A stretch of DNA of 64,000 nucleotides from positions 267,707,692 to 267,771,691 of the forward strand of contig NC_081406.1 of assembly GCF_030272615.1 (NCBI RefSeq). Direction: 5' to 3'. How positions within the stretch are numbered: position 1 is the first letter of the stretch; each line of letters opens with the position of its first letter. The notes beneath the pieces were generated by a model that had not been told where the DNA came from, did no database searches, and saw only the letters and a list, made by a program, of their open reading frames with translations. A program made the translations under genes and the position numbers. This document shows, piece after piece, positions 11,223 to 24,019 of this stretch. Source of the DNA: Cryptomeria japonica (Eukaryota > Streptophyta > Pinopsida > Cupressales > Cupressaceae).

Positions 11223-13596
11223 CACCAATCTTTTCAATAAGAATGTCATGATACAATGATCACATAATGTTATTCAAATACAAAGTACATAAATGAGTCT
11301 TTTACATATATAAGAGATTACACTTGCATGATAAATCCATAGCATTGGAGTTGAAGTGAAGAAGAATCAACCACCACTCTCACAAACAACCATCCGATAT
11401 CCTAATGGAAGAAGGCATCAACCACTTCACCATGTGGAACCAAAAAGGTCCACCCACGTGCTCTGGAGAATAACAGAAGGCCCCACACACATCACTAGAC
11501 CTAGACCGACACCTATACATCTAAGGGAACATAAACATTCACAAAGGCAAAAATAGACTGAAAGACTTAAAACATCACAAGACATAAAACATCACAATAC
11601 ATAGGCTCAACCATAAAGTACAAACTTACCAAAGGCTTCTACACAAAACAAGGGTTAAGGTCCTAGGACACACATAGGGAAGAGTGTCATCACATGCCAT
11701 CAACAAGGGTTTCACTAGTAGTCTCTCTCTAGACTCCAACGCCCAAGTGACACCCATGCAGAATCAAATCATCCTTTTGTGAAGACAAGAAAGTACAGTC
11801 ATGCCAACAAGCCTTCCCTAACTCATCCTAAGCTTGAACTAGCACTCTAGGCCATGAGAGGGGTAACATACTTATCTTATTAATGTGAGAACTACCAAAC
11901 CCATATATTCATTAATTAAGATTATCACTTGATTATGAAAACTTCCAATGAGATTCCCTGGTAGCCACTTAGGGCCTTGACACCCACTTGGAAACCACTC
12001 CCCCTAATATGCTACTAAGACCTAGGGTTGAAAAAATGAATCAAAACATACATGACATAAAGAAATGTCATAGAATAATAAATAATTGGTTCCATAACAT
12101 AATCTAAACCATAACATCATTTCTGATCCACAACTCAGTACATAATCCCAATTGCTCTCAAAGAATCATCATGAATGCAGAACTAATAAACCATAATAAA
12201 TGAACACATGAAATTGAAATAAAACACATGGATCTATCAAAACAAAATAATACAGACTCAAAAAGTCAAGATAGGAAGGCAAACACCCAAACCCAAGCCT
12301 CTGGTCCAACCTGGACTAACATGGGCTCCAAAACCTCAATCCAAGAAGGAAATATGTGAAATAGCATGCATATAATTAATGATATGGCACATATAACATG
12401 TCTTCTAGCACTTATGCCTTCTATTTCAATGCTTATGCTCTTTGTTTTAGAATTTTTTCTCTTTTTTTTGGCTCTTTTTCTCTATGTTTTAATGCTTTTG
12501 TAATAGAATCAGGACTATGACCTTGGATTGTTTTTGAGCCCACCAACGAACTCCAAAATGACACTAAATTTAAAATATGACTCAAACCCATTTGAGATGG
12601 GTAAGTCTCCTACTCAAAAATGTAATTCTATAGACCCTAAGACCAAAAATCAATTTACAAGACAACAAACAATGAAAATAAACCTTTATAAGAGTGAAAT
12701 GAAAACACCCAAAATAACCATTTAACAAAATAATAATGCATGAAACTGAATCATTTCTAAAAAATTTAAAACGTCATAAAAACACAAAATAAACACTTCT
12801 TTTCATTTTCTAAAAGAAAAAGTACATAAAACAAGAGAAAATCGAGAAAACTCCAAACTAGAAGAAGAGGAATAAGACTATGAAAATGAAGACAAACAAC
12901 AATTCAACACGAACCAGAAAGCCTCCAAAATTAAATTCCAAATGCAATCGAAGTCTTCAAAAATAATTCCACAAAACCCCCTTACAATATTCATGAATTC
13001 CCTTCTCAAATCCTCATCAAAATTCACTCCAAACACATGCAAATCGAAACCCTTCTCAACATCCCAAATTTTCAAAAAACTAGATCCACAAAACAACCCT
13101 ACGAATCCGCAAAACCACTCTCCAAAAATTATCAAATCCCACTCAAATGTAAAACATCACTTTCCTCTTGCACCGAGGACCAAAATAGCAACCCAAGTTT
13201 GAAGAAGAGACCACTCCAAAACAACAAATAAAATGAAATAGTAAATTAGATTCAATTGCTAAATAATATCTCCCACAATAAATATAAATTAATTAATAAT
13301 TCCCCCATATAATATAAATGTTGATAATATAAATATTATAATATGAGACCCACATAATATATCCCATATAGTTAATCATTCAAAATAAGGATTGTTTTAG
13401 GGGTAAAATTGATCATAGTTAATCAACTATATAAGAACGAATCACAAAACTCTAATCTAATTGAACCAACTCCTAAATGACAATGCAATACATCTAATCA
13501 ATTGAATATCAACTAATAACATAATGAAACCCCCTCAATTGATCCAAATAGGCTTCCATTGCTCTTCTCCAAATTATGTGATAGGTGGCTCTTAGG
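11223..13596. repeat. dispersed repeat, X end and Y segment copy B
   Basis: This is non-coding. 11330-11560 matches the end of copy 1 at 750-960. 11640-12400 matches 8090-8900. A looser repetition around 12395-12510 (CTTCTAGCACTTATGC, CTTCTATTTCAATGCTTATGC) stands where copy A has its 21-bp array. 12530-13230 has A/C-rich open frames on the plus strand with biased, low-complexity translation and no recognisable domain; I do not call them genes. 13240-13590 is AT-rich and shows nothing further. Confidence 0.45.
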
Positions 13597-14441
13597 TGTT
13601 GCATCGGGATTCCTGCATATGATATAGACAATTATTTTGAAGATCGTGATTATGAAATTATGAGAAATGAAGTTTCTTTTATAGATTTTCAGGTGAGATG
13701 GGGTGCGATTTGGAACTGAAGTGTTGATTGATAGTTGATTGATTTTGATTGATCAGTTAAGTGGATTGATTGATTTGTTAACTTATTTGACTGATTTGTT
13801 AATAAGATTGATTGGATAGTTGACTCAATTGATTGACTAGTGGACTAAATTGATTAGGGAGATGACTAATTTGATTGATTAGTCAGAAAAGGTGATTGAG
13901 AGTGAAAAGGGGAGATTGAAGAGTTAACTGATTTGATCAATCAGTCCTGATTTTCAACATGTGTTGTAGGAATTTGAATTGAAATTCATTTTCATTTTTA
14001 TTTGAATTTGAATTTTGATTTTTGAATGTTGAAATGCACATGAGATTTATTTGAAATTGGATGAAATTCAAATTTGGGAAATTGGAATTAGATGGAATTA
14101 GGTGAAATTCGAATTTGGGGAGTTGGAGGAATAAGTTAATCAATTAAATAATTTAAATGAAATTATTTAATCATTAGAAATTGGAGCAGTTAAATAATAA
14201 AGATTATTTAATTAAGAGAATTAATCGTAATTAATTAAATAATTAATATTTAATTAATATTTGAGAAAGGGTGTTTATGATGAATTGATTAAAAGATAGA
14301 AATGGAATGATTAGTAATGTGAAAGGTGATGATTGAGTTAGTTCAGAAGAATAATTAGATTAATTAAATAATTAAATAATTATTTAACTAATAGGACGAA
14401 TAATTAGTAAATGATTAATGAGACATTTTTAGGTGTCTACA
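13597..14441 (-). repeat. gypsy 3' LTR
   Basis: The right edge is clear: minus strand TGTAGACACCTAAAAATG immediately follows a polypurine tract. The left edge is tentative at 13597 (plus TGTTGCATCGG). The LTR contains a TTGATTGA-rich tract (13720-13900) and a TTAATTAAATAATTA-rich tract (14130-14400). 13798-14441 is repeated with high similarity at 33848-34444, which shows that it is an LTR of a family present more than once here. Confidence 0.75.
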
Positions 14442-14455
14442 TTTGCCCCTCTTTG
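14442..14455 (-). promoter_or_regulatory. gypsy polypurine tract
   Basis: The minus strand reads CAAAGAGGGGCAAA, ending exactly at the LTR start TGTAGACACC. The plus-strand gypsy at 57798-57811 has the related AAAGAGTGGAAAAA in the same position. Confidence 0.75.
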
Positions 14456-14744
14456 AGACAATGTCGAAACGACGTTGTTTCAAAGGAAATGAAAAAATAT
14501 TTTTTCCCCAGTATGCCCCGATGATGCTTTAGGGTGTAAATATGCCCCCTCAGAAAAAGTAGTCAAACAATTATGAAATTGAGACCATTTTACCGATACA
14601 ATGCTAGTGATAAATCGTGTCAAATTTCATGTGATTTTGAGTTCGTTTGACTGGTCTACAAGTGCTTTGAAGTTTAGGGGGTTATTCATGTGAGTTCTTG
14701 GAGTTGCTTCTGATATTCTTGTTTTCCTGCAACTTTGTGAGCAT

Positions 14745-16850
14745 CATGGTCGGCTTCTGAGAATGATTGCACTTGTCAGATCGAGTTTGATCATACCAGA
14801 GACCACTTGGCACTGGAGGCATGGTACGTATTTCAAAAAATTGCTCGTTTTTGCTAGATTTTGTATTTTTTTCTTAGAGCTCAAATTTTTAAATAATTCA
14901 CAATTGATAGTCGATTTGTGTGCAATTGATTTAAATGGTTCACATTTGAGTTAAATGCTCCACAATTGATTTAATGATTCACATGTGATCTTAGTGTTGC
15001 ACACTTGACTTTAATAATTTGCAATCATTATAATTGTTGCACAATTGACATTAATGATTCACATTTGAGTTTATTGATTTTGATACTTTTATAATATGAT
15101 TGATTTGGAATTTGTCGTGCGAATACTTAGTTTGACTTTTTTCTTATTTTCACTTGCAGGAGAATATTCATGTGTTGGTATGTAGATAGATGAGACCTGA
15201 TGGTCTTGATCTCTGATCCGAGTTGAGTGTTGAGGACGTTGCCTTGATTAGGCATGTGGGATTGTACCATGTATTGCACTTGCCTGAGGTTACGGCCAAC
15301 AGGGCCATGATCACAACGTTAGTTGAGCGCTGGCATTTAGAGACTTGTTCGTTTAATCTACCCACTGGTGAGTCTTCAATAACTTTAGAGGATGTCTATC
15401 ACATATTTCACATTCCTATTCATGGTGCTAGGGTGATATATGATTGTAGAGAAGGAATAGCCGACATGTACGAGCTTTGTGAGTGTACTGAGGAGGAGCT
15501 TCATATTAGGGATTGTTATGATATTCCGTGGGAGGTTATGGACTATGATGATATTACGATTGTATTATGTAGCATAGTAGAAGGTCTACTAATTTCTGAC
15601 AGAAGGATGCATGGGTTCCCAGTTTGTTAGGGCAGGGTTATTCATGACATGATTGTGAACAAATGTGTGTTTGCATGGGGCCCATGTCTTCTTGCCACCT
15701 TGTATCATCAGATGCATAGTATTGTGTATCTTAGACAAAGATCCATCGGATGCGGTGTTACATTACTCCAAGTTTGGGCTTGGGAGCATATAGCCATTGA
15801 TCGACCGATTGTTTATGTGGAGCTTCAAGATGAGGAGCCTTATGCATATAGATATACAACAGGGATTGGACATAGGGGTTTAGGGAACACCCTATATTGG
15901 AGGCATCAAATCGATATCTTGTAGTATTTCACATGGAGGCCTTATCTTGGTTTCCTCAGTTGGTCAAATGATGCACACCACTTTCTATATTGTATACAAC
16001 AAAGGTACTTGATTGGTTGTGACATAGATCACAAAAGGATTATTGATATTCATCTTTCAGGTCATGTGCTTCATTAGTTTGGAGGGTTACAGGGCATTCC
16101 TGATGTTACTGCCTATTTTGCTCAGATCAGTTGGGAGATTAGTGATTGGGGGGCATGCGTTCAACCACATGTTGTGATTTCTAAGTTTGATTCTCTTCTT
16201 CCTATGCATTGGGGTTGGACAGCTGGGGCACTAGATCGAGGTACTAGTCCTCAATTTGATGTTTGGTGGGTACCGCATAGGTTTGTGTCATTGATGGGTC
16301 CTACAATTCTGATCTCATCATATAATATTCGGCACCAAAGGCCACGTGGAGGGAGAGGAGGGGGATGAGATGGAGGAGGAGGATAGATTGCGGCTATTGC
16401 AATAGCAACTAAGGAGGGGGAGGAGGAGGTAGATATTGGTGGAGATACCGAGTCTAGTAGTTTGGATGAGGATGGGGGTGATGATCTTATTTCAATATCA
16501 TCGAGTAGTGGAGGGGACGATGATGATTATGGGAAGGACATTGATATGCTTGAGTCAGAGGATGCTCTTGCTACAAAGGGAGGTGGGGATGGTAGACAGG
16601 ATTAGGGTGGAGATGATGATGATCCATAGGTTTCGAGAGCATAGATCAGGAGTTTAGAGGATGCATTGGCTAGAGAGCGATAGGGTAGGAGTGAGAGTAA
16701 AACTATATAAATCTTGAGAGCATAGGTCCATATTCTAGAGGATGTCATAGGGAGAGAGAGACAGGGGAGGTAGGATGATTGGGTTGTAGTTTTACAGGAG
16801 AAACAGGCAAGGGTACAACAAGGATCATCTTCGGAGAGAGTGCAATGAGG
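14745..16850 (+). pseudogene. plant mobile domain (PMD) gene captured by gypsy element
   Basis: The plus-strand frame from about 15187 shows the PMD pattern seen in MAIN/MAIL-type and transposon-borne proteins: LVERWHLETCSFNLPTGESS, then ITLEDVYHIFHIPIHG, then acidic and helical parts. A likely first exon ends at a GTACGT donor at 14823 and joins after TTTTCACTTGCAG at 15160, an intron of about 340 bp. The frame has no net shift but about a dozen stops, nearly all explainable as CAG to TAG or CGA to TGA. Beyond 16370 the product becomes Gly/Asp-rich and then coiled-coil, with the phrase RSLEDALARER partly repeated (HILEDVIGRER). It lies antisense to the gypsy element, between integrase and 3' LTR. 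The PMD family is linked to silencing and to transposons; activity here is lost. Confidence 0.75.
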
Positions 16851-19800
16851 TTGTGCATAGAGCTAGGTTGATTCAAGATTCACAAGAGCAGTATCCTGAT
16901 CCAACTACGAGGTCTCAAGATGACTGACATTCATTTGGTACAGGAGTGTACATATTGGTATCGTGAGTATGAGTGAGTTGTACTTGAGCCACAATGAGTA
17001 TCAAGCTACAAGACATATTTCGGGAAGGAGATTGGGGGATTGACTAGTCGAGATAATAGAACTACAGGTGTCATGGGTCCACCTTGGGCATCATTAGGTC
17101 ATCCTAGAACAATATCTAGTAGGCAAGATCCACTTGGTGATAGGGGTAGTGTCAATTGAGACACTTGTTTGATATAATTTGAGCCATTGGGTGTTTGTTG
17201 TATATTCTGATACATTATCATTTTTGAGTTATATATGATATGCAATTTTGGTGGCAGTTATATGTTGTGTTCTATTTATGATGCATGATTTTATTATGCT
17301 TTTATGATACAGTCTATATGATCTATATGATTTATATGATTTTACTTATGTTTTCTATATGATCTATGATTCTATGATGCATGATGTTGTTCTATTTATA
17401 ATGTATGATGTATGATGTGATGCGTAGATGATGTAATGCAATGAATCTACAAGTTAATGCAAATTGATATCACTTAATGCAAATGGTGGTATGAAAATCT
17501 AAATGAACTATGGATTATTGAATCTTTGTTATAATGTAAACCTAAATCAATGCAGCTAATGAAATTGATATGTAAAAGTAATGAATGTAGTAATCATAAT
17601 TATAAATGATTTGAATGTAAACACCTAAATGACAATGCAACTAAACTAAATGAATGCAACCATGTGGATGACTGAATCTTTTTGCTTGATAATATGCTAG
17701 AATTTTTTTTTTTTGTCATTGGACATGATGAGAGAGATGAAGTTAAATGATGGAATGATGAGAAAGAATAATTAGATCGATCCACAAAAAGATATTGATA
17801 AAATAATGATCTTTATTGATACAATAAACATGATGAGATTAGAAAATGAATTATATGATTGATGATTAATGATACTTTGTGTCTTTATTCATAGTGCAAC
17901 ACATATTCATCATTGAGCCTTGTTATGTAACAATTAAGATGCATATATCAGGGTATAAGGAACCAAGATGTAAAGATATCTCATTTCAAAGAACAAACAT
18001 GTAGTAGACACAAAGTGTACCCTCCATTCTAGGAATGATGATAGGAGTTGAGGTATGTGTGGCGTTCTGATATTGAACACACTTATCACAAACACCCATA
18101 ACACCATTGCCTCAGAACTTCATTGGTTCATACCACAAATAACAAACAAAGAAAAGGATCATACCCATCATAGCTCCTCTAGTCACTTTTGGACATCCTT
18201 GAGTAGCATAAAAACATGATCTTCACCAATTGATAAAAGATAAAAACCAAATTAGACAAAACTCAGCAGCTATACTGATTGTGCCTTTGCTTTGATTGTT
18301 TGATGTGATGGTTGATAATGTCTGATCTTAGAAAGTTTGGACTCCATTTAAGATTGACTTGTCTAGTTTCGAGTGTATCCATCTCTATTTAAGACAAGAT
18401 AATGATCACTTGATATGGATAGTGATACAATTGATAAGATAGTTTGATTAGCTGATTATAGATTTTGGTAAGATAGTTTTATCCTTTGCGAACTTCATGC
18501 GAAGTGTTTGTTGGATATATGCTAGGGTGTTTGATTCTTGTGAGACATTTTATTGCAAGTTTTTGATATTTCATTTTTTTATTTTATTTTTATTTGTTTC
18601 GATGTTTAGGGTTTTTTTAGGATCGTATTTGAACGTTTTTGGTATTTTCTGCTTTTTCAAAGTTTTTGGTTGATTTCTTTAGGATCGTTTTTATATGTTT
18701 TTGATATTTTTTGCTTTTGTAAATGTTTTTGGATTTTGGATTTTGTGATTTGTTTGGATTTTCAAAATTTGCTGATGTTTTTGTGCTTTTTCCAAGACTT
18801 GTTTTTTATTTTTAGGATTTTGTTTCATGACATTATTTGATTTTTAGTATTTTTTTAGGACTTTTTCTAATTTTTAGGACTTTTTCAACTATTCCCCCAG
18901 TATGCAGACCTACGATGACATGATGATTTGCAACATGCACATGGAGACAATGAATTTTTGATGTGACCTATGTTAATGCAATATGTAGGATGAATATGCA
19001 TTTCCTATTGAAACATGGATGACTGTATGTCTTTTATTCTGAAATGCACTAATTGAATGAAAGGTACAAAACATTTCAGAGATAGGAGTTCAATATGTTA
19101 TCAGAAGACATTAGACCATCCAACTTAACACACTATGTGACCAGGATTTATGAATTGAGGCATGGAAAAACTCTGCATCAATTCTTGAAAATTATTCTGA
19201 CTCTTGTAACCATTAAAGACCCTTGGAATCCTATGTGACTAACTATGTGAGTTATTTTGACTTGAAAAGCATCCTAGATAGAGCCTCACTACCAGTCAGG
19301 CATCTATAGCCTCGACGAGCTTATACATTATAATCATTCGAATATTGTTCCATTGGCAACAAACATCCATAGCCCTATTGGAGTTACTCACATGTTCCCA
19401 TAGTCAAGCTTTTATTGCAATTTTATGCGTGATATTTCATTTTATATCATTGCTCTTTTGCCTTGATATTTTGATGATTTTGGCATAACACTTTTTTCTT
19501 TTATTTTATTGCCTTGACTTGTAAGTAATGAAACCTACTTGGGTATGATGATTACAATGGTGCTGAAGTAGAATTTTGGATTTTTCACTAGCCACATGAC
19601 CAACTAGGTATCTGTAATGACTTGAAGCATTTGATTAATGTTTGATATATAGCAATTGATATATTTTGGGTAGCAAGACTTAATAGTGAAATTTCTACCC
19701 AACCATGGATAAAGCTCAATCACAAGATAAGAGCTCCTAAAAAACTTCATGTACCGATATCTAGGAAATGAGATCACCTTAGCTCCTTTCAGTGCAGACA

Positions 19801-19990
19801 GGTGAAATGACTCAGACAAAGGTCTTTGTTTTATTGATGGAACTATATGCACAAGAAGAGACAATATCTTATGAAGATTTCAAATGCAATGCATTTAGGA
19901 AAGAAACTATATGAGATACAATGCTTTAAAGAAAATGATATGCAAGGGCAGAAAGTAAAGACTAAATTAACCCAACCCTTAGATGTAATA
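16851..19990. other. non-coding internal part of gypsy element
   Basis: No gene is supported. 17220-17430 is a simple-sequence tract of TATGATCTATATGAT-like steps. 18540-18900 is T-rich with repeated TTTTTAGGA and GTTTTTGGTATTTT phrases. The stretch probably represents the long spacer between pol and the 3' LTR typical of Tat elements, together with the flanking sequence of the captured PMD gene. Confidence 0.45.
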
Positions 19991-21540
19991 TCTTTAAAGG
20001 TACATGTTATTCATAGGATCTGGGAGTGGATCTCCCTCCATTGTTGTTAGATTATAAGCGCCATTTCCAACCACTCGTGTTCTCACAAAAGGACCTAACT
20101 AGTTATGCTCAAATTTTCCTGGTTTTTCGCATTCTGCTAGGTTCTTTTGATTCTCCTTAAGGACTATATCCCCTACTTCGAATAAATGTGGTGTCACTCT
20201 TTTGTTATAGCTTCATCTCATTTTGTTTTGGTATTCTTGTAAATGGTTTAAAGTGTTTTGTCATTTTTCATCCAATATTTCAAGTTCTTGCAAGTGTGCA
20301 ACTCTATAGTCTTCCTCTGATATGATGTGTTTCAAAGATACTCTTAGCGATGGCAATTCTACCTCAATAGGCAAAATGGCTTCTGAACCATATACCAAAG
20401 AGTATGGTGTTGTACCAGTGGCTGTGTGTACACTAGATCTATAGGCCTAGAGTGTTGGATTCAGTTGAAGATGCCAGTCTTGTCTGGCTTCGTTGACAAC
20501 TTTCTTTAAAAATTTTAATATAGTTTTGTTTGTTGCCTCAGCTTGATCGTTTCTTTAGGGATATTACAGGGTTACAAAGCATTGTTGGATATGGATTTTC
20601 TCACAAAGTTTTGCGACCTCTTGGTTTTTAAAGGGATAACCATTATCTATGAAAATACAATTTGAGACTCCATATCTACAGATAATGTAATTCAGGATGA
20701 ATGTTTCTATCTATTTTCCAGTGGTGTAGGTCATAGGGATTGCCTCAAACCATTTTGTAAAATATTCAATGGAAATGAAAATAAACTTGTGTCCATTAGA
20801 GGGGGTAGGGTTGATTTTCCCTACTAAATCAAGTCTCCACTATGAGAATGGCTTTGGTGATGTGATGGGTTGAAGGTCTTGTGCAGGTGCATGAATTAGA
20901 TATCCATGTATTTGTCATTGTCTACAATTCTAAACATATTTGTAAGCATACTTTTCCATTGTTGGCCAGTATTATCCTGTTCTCAATAGTTTCTTGGATA
21001 TAGATGGGCCACTGACATGGGTGTTGCAGATTCCATCATGAACTTATTTTAGTGCTTGTTGTGATTCTTTAGAATTGAGACATCTAAGCAAGGTGGTATC
21101 CAACCTTCTTTTGTACAATGTGTCTGCAATAAGTGGGTATCTAGACGCCTGTCGTATGAGGGTCTTTCTTGGATTGGATGAAAGGTTTGGAGGCATATAC
21201 TAATAATGTATATATGAGTAGACTTCTGGATACTAGGGGGATTCAGGTCCCACTATGACACAAATACATTCTGAAGTATCTATTTCATATGAAGGTACCA
21301 TTAACTACTCTACTACAAACTCAAACTGAGTTCCATTATTCGGCATATCAAGGAGAGATCCCATAGTTGCCATTGCATCAACAACTCTATTATGTACTCT
21401 GGGAATTTTCTCAAAAGAGATGTTGGAGAAATGTTGCTTGAGTTATTCTACCAACTATTTGTAGGGTGTGAGTTTTTCATCCTTGGTGACATAAGCATCA
21501 TTCACTTGGTTGATGATAAGCTGAGAATTGTCATAGATTT
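19991..21540 (-). pseudogene. pol: gypsy integrase, decayed
   Basis: On the minus strand broken frames give a gypsy integrase. Its C-terminal LKEN...PGKF-like tail lies around 20080-20190. The LWAYR...TGTTPYSLVYGSEA region lies around 20350-20480, and the catalytic core lies further right to about 21150. The same domain is better preserved on the plus strand at 54540-55619, and the two agree in order. Several stops and frameshifts make it inactive. It follows the second RNase H in minus sense. Confidence 0.7.
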
Positions 21541-21544
21541 GTAG

Positions 21545-21802
21545 TTATTTGATCTTCCATTGTATGATAGTTTGATGTCCTATTACTAGTGCTTCATATT
21601 CAGCTATATTATTAGTGCATGGGAAGCTTATTCTGAATGATTTGGGGATGGAATCACCTTGAGGGATGATAAATAGGATTCCTATTCCTGCTCCATGGTT
21701 GGTATGTGATCCATCAAAGTATAGTTTCCAAGTGCTAGATGTTGTGATTGTGAAGACAAATTCATTTGAGAAGTCTATTAGCATTGGATGGTGGTCTTGC
21801 AT
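21545..21802 (-). pseudogene. pol: gypsy second (archaeal-like) RNase H
   Basis: About 85 residues show the RNase H start WKLYFDGSHTNHGAGIGI and later CTNNIAEYEALV, so the first Asp and the Glu are visible. A separate RNase H already follows the reverse transcriptase (21809-22489). This duplicated arrangement is known from Tat-lineage gypsy elements, where the second copy is called aRNH. It is in the same frame as the preceding segment, separated by one stop. Confidence 0.75.
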
Positions 21803-21808
21803 TAGAGT

Positions 21809-23028
21809 CTATACCAACTGATCTACAATTATCTTCCCTTTGATAGCTTTCCTATCAACATACCCAATGTCAAACTCACCTAGGATCATCAACCATTTAG
21901 CTAACCTTTCGGCTAATGCAACTATACATAATAGATACTTGAGTGGATCAAAATTTGCAATGAGCTGGATCTTATGATTGATCATATAGTTTCCGAGCTT
22001 ATGGGAAGAAAAAATCACTACTAAGAATGCATGCTCAATAGGAGTGTAATTCAGTTCATAGCCTACAAGGGTTATACTGATGTAGTAGATTGCTCTTTCT
22101 TTTCCTTGATCATTGTGTTGTGCTAAGAGAGAACCCAAAGTGAAGTTTGTGGTAGATATATACAACATTAGTGCTCTTCCATGGATTGGTGGCACTAACA
22201 CTGGTGTGGTAAGTAGATAGTCTTTCAAATCTTGAAATGTCTCCTTGCATTGTTCTGACCATTTGAATGTTACACCTTTCTTTAAAAGTTGTTGGAAAGG
22301 GTGGCACTTATCTGCCAATTTTGCTATGAAGCATCTTATAGATTGTAGTCTCCCTTGTAAACTTCTCAATTGTTGAAGTGTTGTTGGTGCTGGAATTTCT
22401 AAGATGGCTTTCACCTTTGTAGGATCTACTTCAATGCCTCTGTTTGACACAATTAAGCCCAAGAGTTTTCTAGCTGTAATGAAATACACACTTTTTAGGA
22501 TTAAGCCTTACTTTGTACTATTCTAATCTATCAAAGATTTTGGCTAAAACTTCTAGGTGATCTCCTCTAGTTTGTGACTTGGTTAAGATATCATCAACAT
22601 AATATTCCATGATATCATATATCATGTCATGGAATAATATTGTCATAGATCATTGATATGTTGAAACTGCATTTTTTAACCAAATGGCATTTCCCCAAGG
22701 ACATGTGAATGTTGTCTTTACTTGGTCTTCTAGTGCAATCCTGATTTGATTATAGTCAGATAAATCATCCATGAGTGAAAGCATTTTGTTTCCTATTATA
22801 AGATCTACAATCATATCAATATGTGGAAGTAGAAAATTATCCTTGGGACAAGCCTTGTTTAGATTTGTGAAGTCAGTGTATATTCTAATTCCCCCAACAT
22901 GCTTGGTTGTTGGGACTAGGTTGGATATCCACTCTGCATAGTCTATGGGTCTTATGAAACCCACATCTAACAATTTTTGTAGTTCAATTTTGACTAGTAG
23001 GGATATTTGTGGATACATCTGAATAGAC
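21809..23028 (-). pseudogene. pol: gypsy reverse transcriptase and first RNase H
   Basis: From 23028 leftward the minus strand reads ELQKLLDVGFIRPIDYAEW, TDFTNLNKACPKDNF and LMDDLSDYNQ, all reverse-transcriptase motifs. The catalytic EYYVDDIL box lies near 22590-22612, in a different frame from the start, so a frameshift lies near 22620-22660. Then come the thumb and the connection (GIEVDPTKVKAI, SEQCKETFQDLK) and the first RNase H (LGSLLAQHND, NYTPIEHAFLVV). The SDYN box deviates from the usual S-G-Y/F-N. The protein is cut at its N-terminal end by the inserted gag-only element at 23028. Confidence 0.8.
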
Positions 23029-23945
23029 AATTGACACTCATTGGATTCATATGTTGTCATTGATGGCAACAAGATTTTGTAGAAGGCATATAACAACAGA
23101 TACCAACATTGGAGGAATACATCAACAGATACTGACATTGGAGTAATTAGGGTCATAATCGGCATCAGCACCAACATCCAACACTTCAGTGAAGCCGAAA
23201 TCAGTTTGGGATCCAAAGAAAATTTTATTTGTAAAATCATTTTGTAATTATTGTATAGAGCCGACATTGAATATATTTTGTAATTTGTTGTAAGTAGACA
23301 TAAGGCATATTGTTTGTAAAGGGTATATAAGTCAGTCTATTAGGTTCTTTTGATATAGGACAATGTGTATAACAATGTGGAGAAGTAAATGATGTGAAGG
23401 ATATGTATGTAGATCATTTGTATGTGAAAGCAATATCATGCAATGATCAATAGATGGTTTGTAAAACATTCTTGGAGAAAAGGAGATACCGGTAAAAGGG
23501 TTTAGGGTTTATGAACTGGTACAAAATAAAGCTTTAACCAGAGCTCTTTTTGCCATAGCAAATGCATTTTGTGAGTTCACCATTATTGTTTTATCTCAGA
23601 AGAAGCCTGTAGTTAGTAAGACTCTTTTGTGTTGAGCAGTGTGCTCTAGGAAGTGTGCCTTCCTGCATGTGCAAACCCCCATACTATGTAATATCTTTCA
23701 TATGGCCAGTGAATTGATATTGTGGGTCACAAATCCCACCGTGGTTTTTACTCTTTGAGGTTTTCCACATATTAAATTTAGTGTTATGGTGTTCATTCAT
23801 GTCATTGGTTTATTTACTTCATGTTATATGTTTCTTCATTTACCGGTTTATCTGTGTATGTTATAAAAAGTCAAAATCTTGTTTTACCGGTAGAACACTG
23901 ATTCACCCCCCCTCCCAGTGTTTTTGGATTCCTTCAATACCAACA
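23029..23945 (+). repeat. GAG-X1 5' LTR
   Basis: The LTR matches 29103-29600 from AATTGACACTCATTGGATTC through AAAAGGGTTTAGGGTTTA. The left border is uncertain by about 10 bases because the first bases differ from the 3' copy. It ends in CCAACA, two bases before the primer site. A TATATAAG box lies near 23325. Close to the end is a hairpin with a C-rich loop (23894-23922). Confidence 0.8.
23894..23922 (+). other. C-loop hairpin near LTR end (GAG-X1)
   Basis: Stem AACACTG pairs with CAGTGTT around a loop containing ATTCACCCCCCCTCC. The same design with other stem sequences occurs in every copia or gag-only LTR of this window that reaches this far. Confidence 0.7.
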
Positions 23946-23947
23946 AT

Positions 23948-23959
23948 TGGTATTAGATC
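23948..23959 (+). promoter_or_regulatory. GAG-X1 primer-binding site
   Basis: TGGTATTAGATC follows the LTR after the spacer AT. It is the initiator-Met tRNA site TGGTATCAGAGC with two changes, both transitions. Confidence 0.8.
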
Positions 23960-24019
23960 TTGGTGCCTCAGAGGAAGTGTAATAGCTTGAGGAAGATCCT
24001 GAAACATGATTCATTAAAC

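Larger units (their letters stand above)
13597..23028 (-). mobile_element. Tat-like Ty3/gypsy element, 5' part lost
   Basis: In minus sense the order is reverse transcriptase, its own RNase H, a second RNase H, integrase, about 3 kb of non-coding DNA, an antisense PMD gene, a polypurine tract and the 3' LTR. Two RNase H domains in tandem are known from the Tat lineage of plant gypsy elements, which also often carry extra ORFs between pol and the 3' LTR. Gag, protease, the start of RT and the 5' LTR are absent: the coding sequence stops at 23028 where the gag-only element GAG-X1 begins. The missing part is not found beyond 29600, so it was deleted or lies outside. Confidence 0.75.

Noticed and set aside
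8090-12400. The two Y repeat copies as an LTR pair
   Set aside because: They are diverged direct repeats, but I find no TG...CA borders, primer site or purine tract at their edges.
12528-13231. Overlapping A/C-rich ORFs on the plus strand and one on the minus strand
   Set aside because: Low-complexity translations rich in Lys, Asn, Pro and Ser, overlapping each other in different frames, inside a dispersed repeat.
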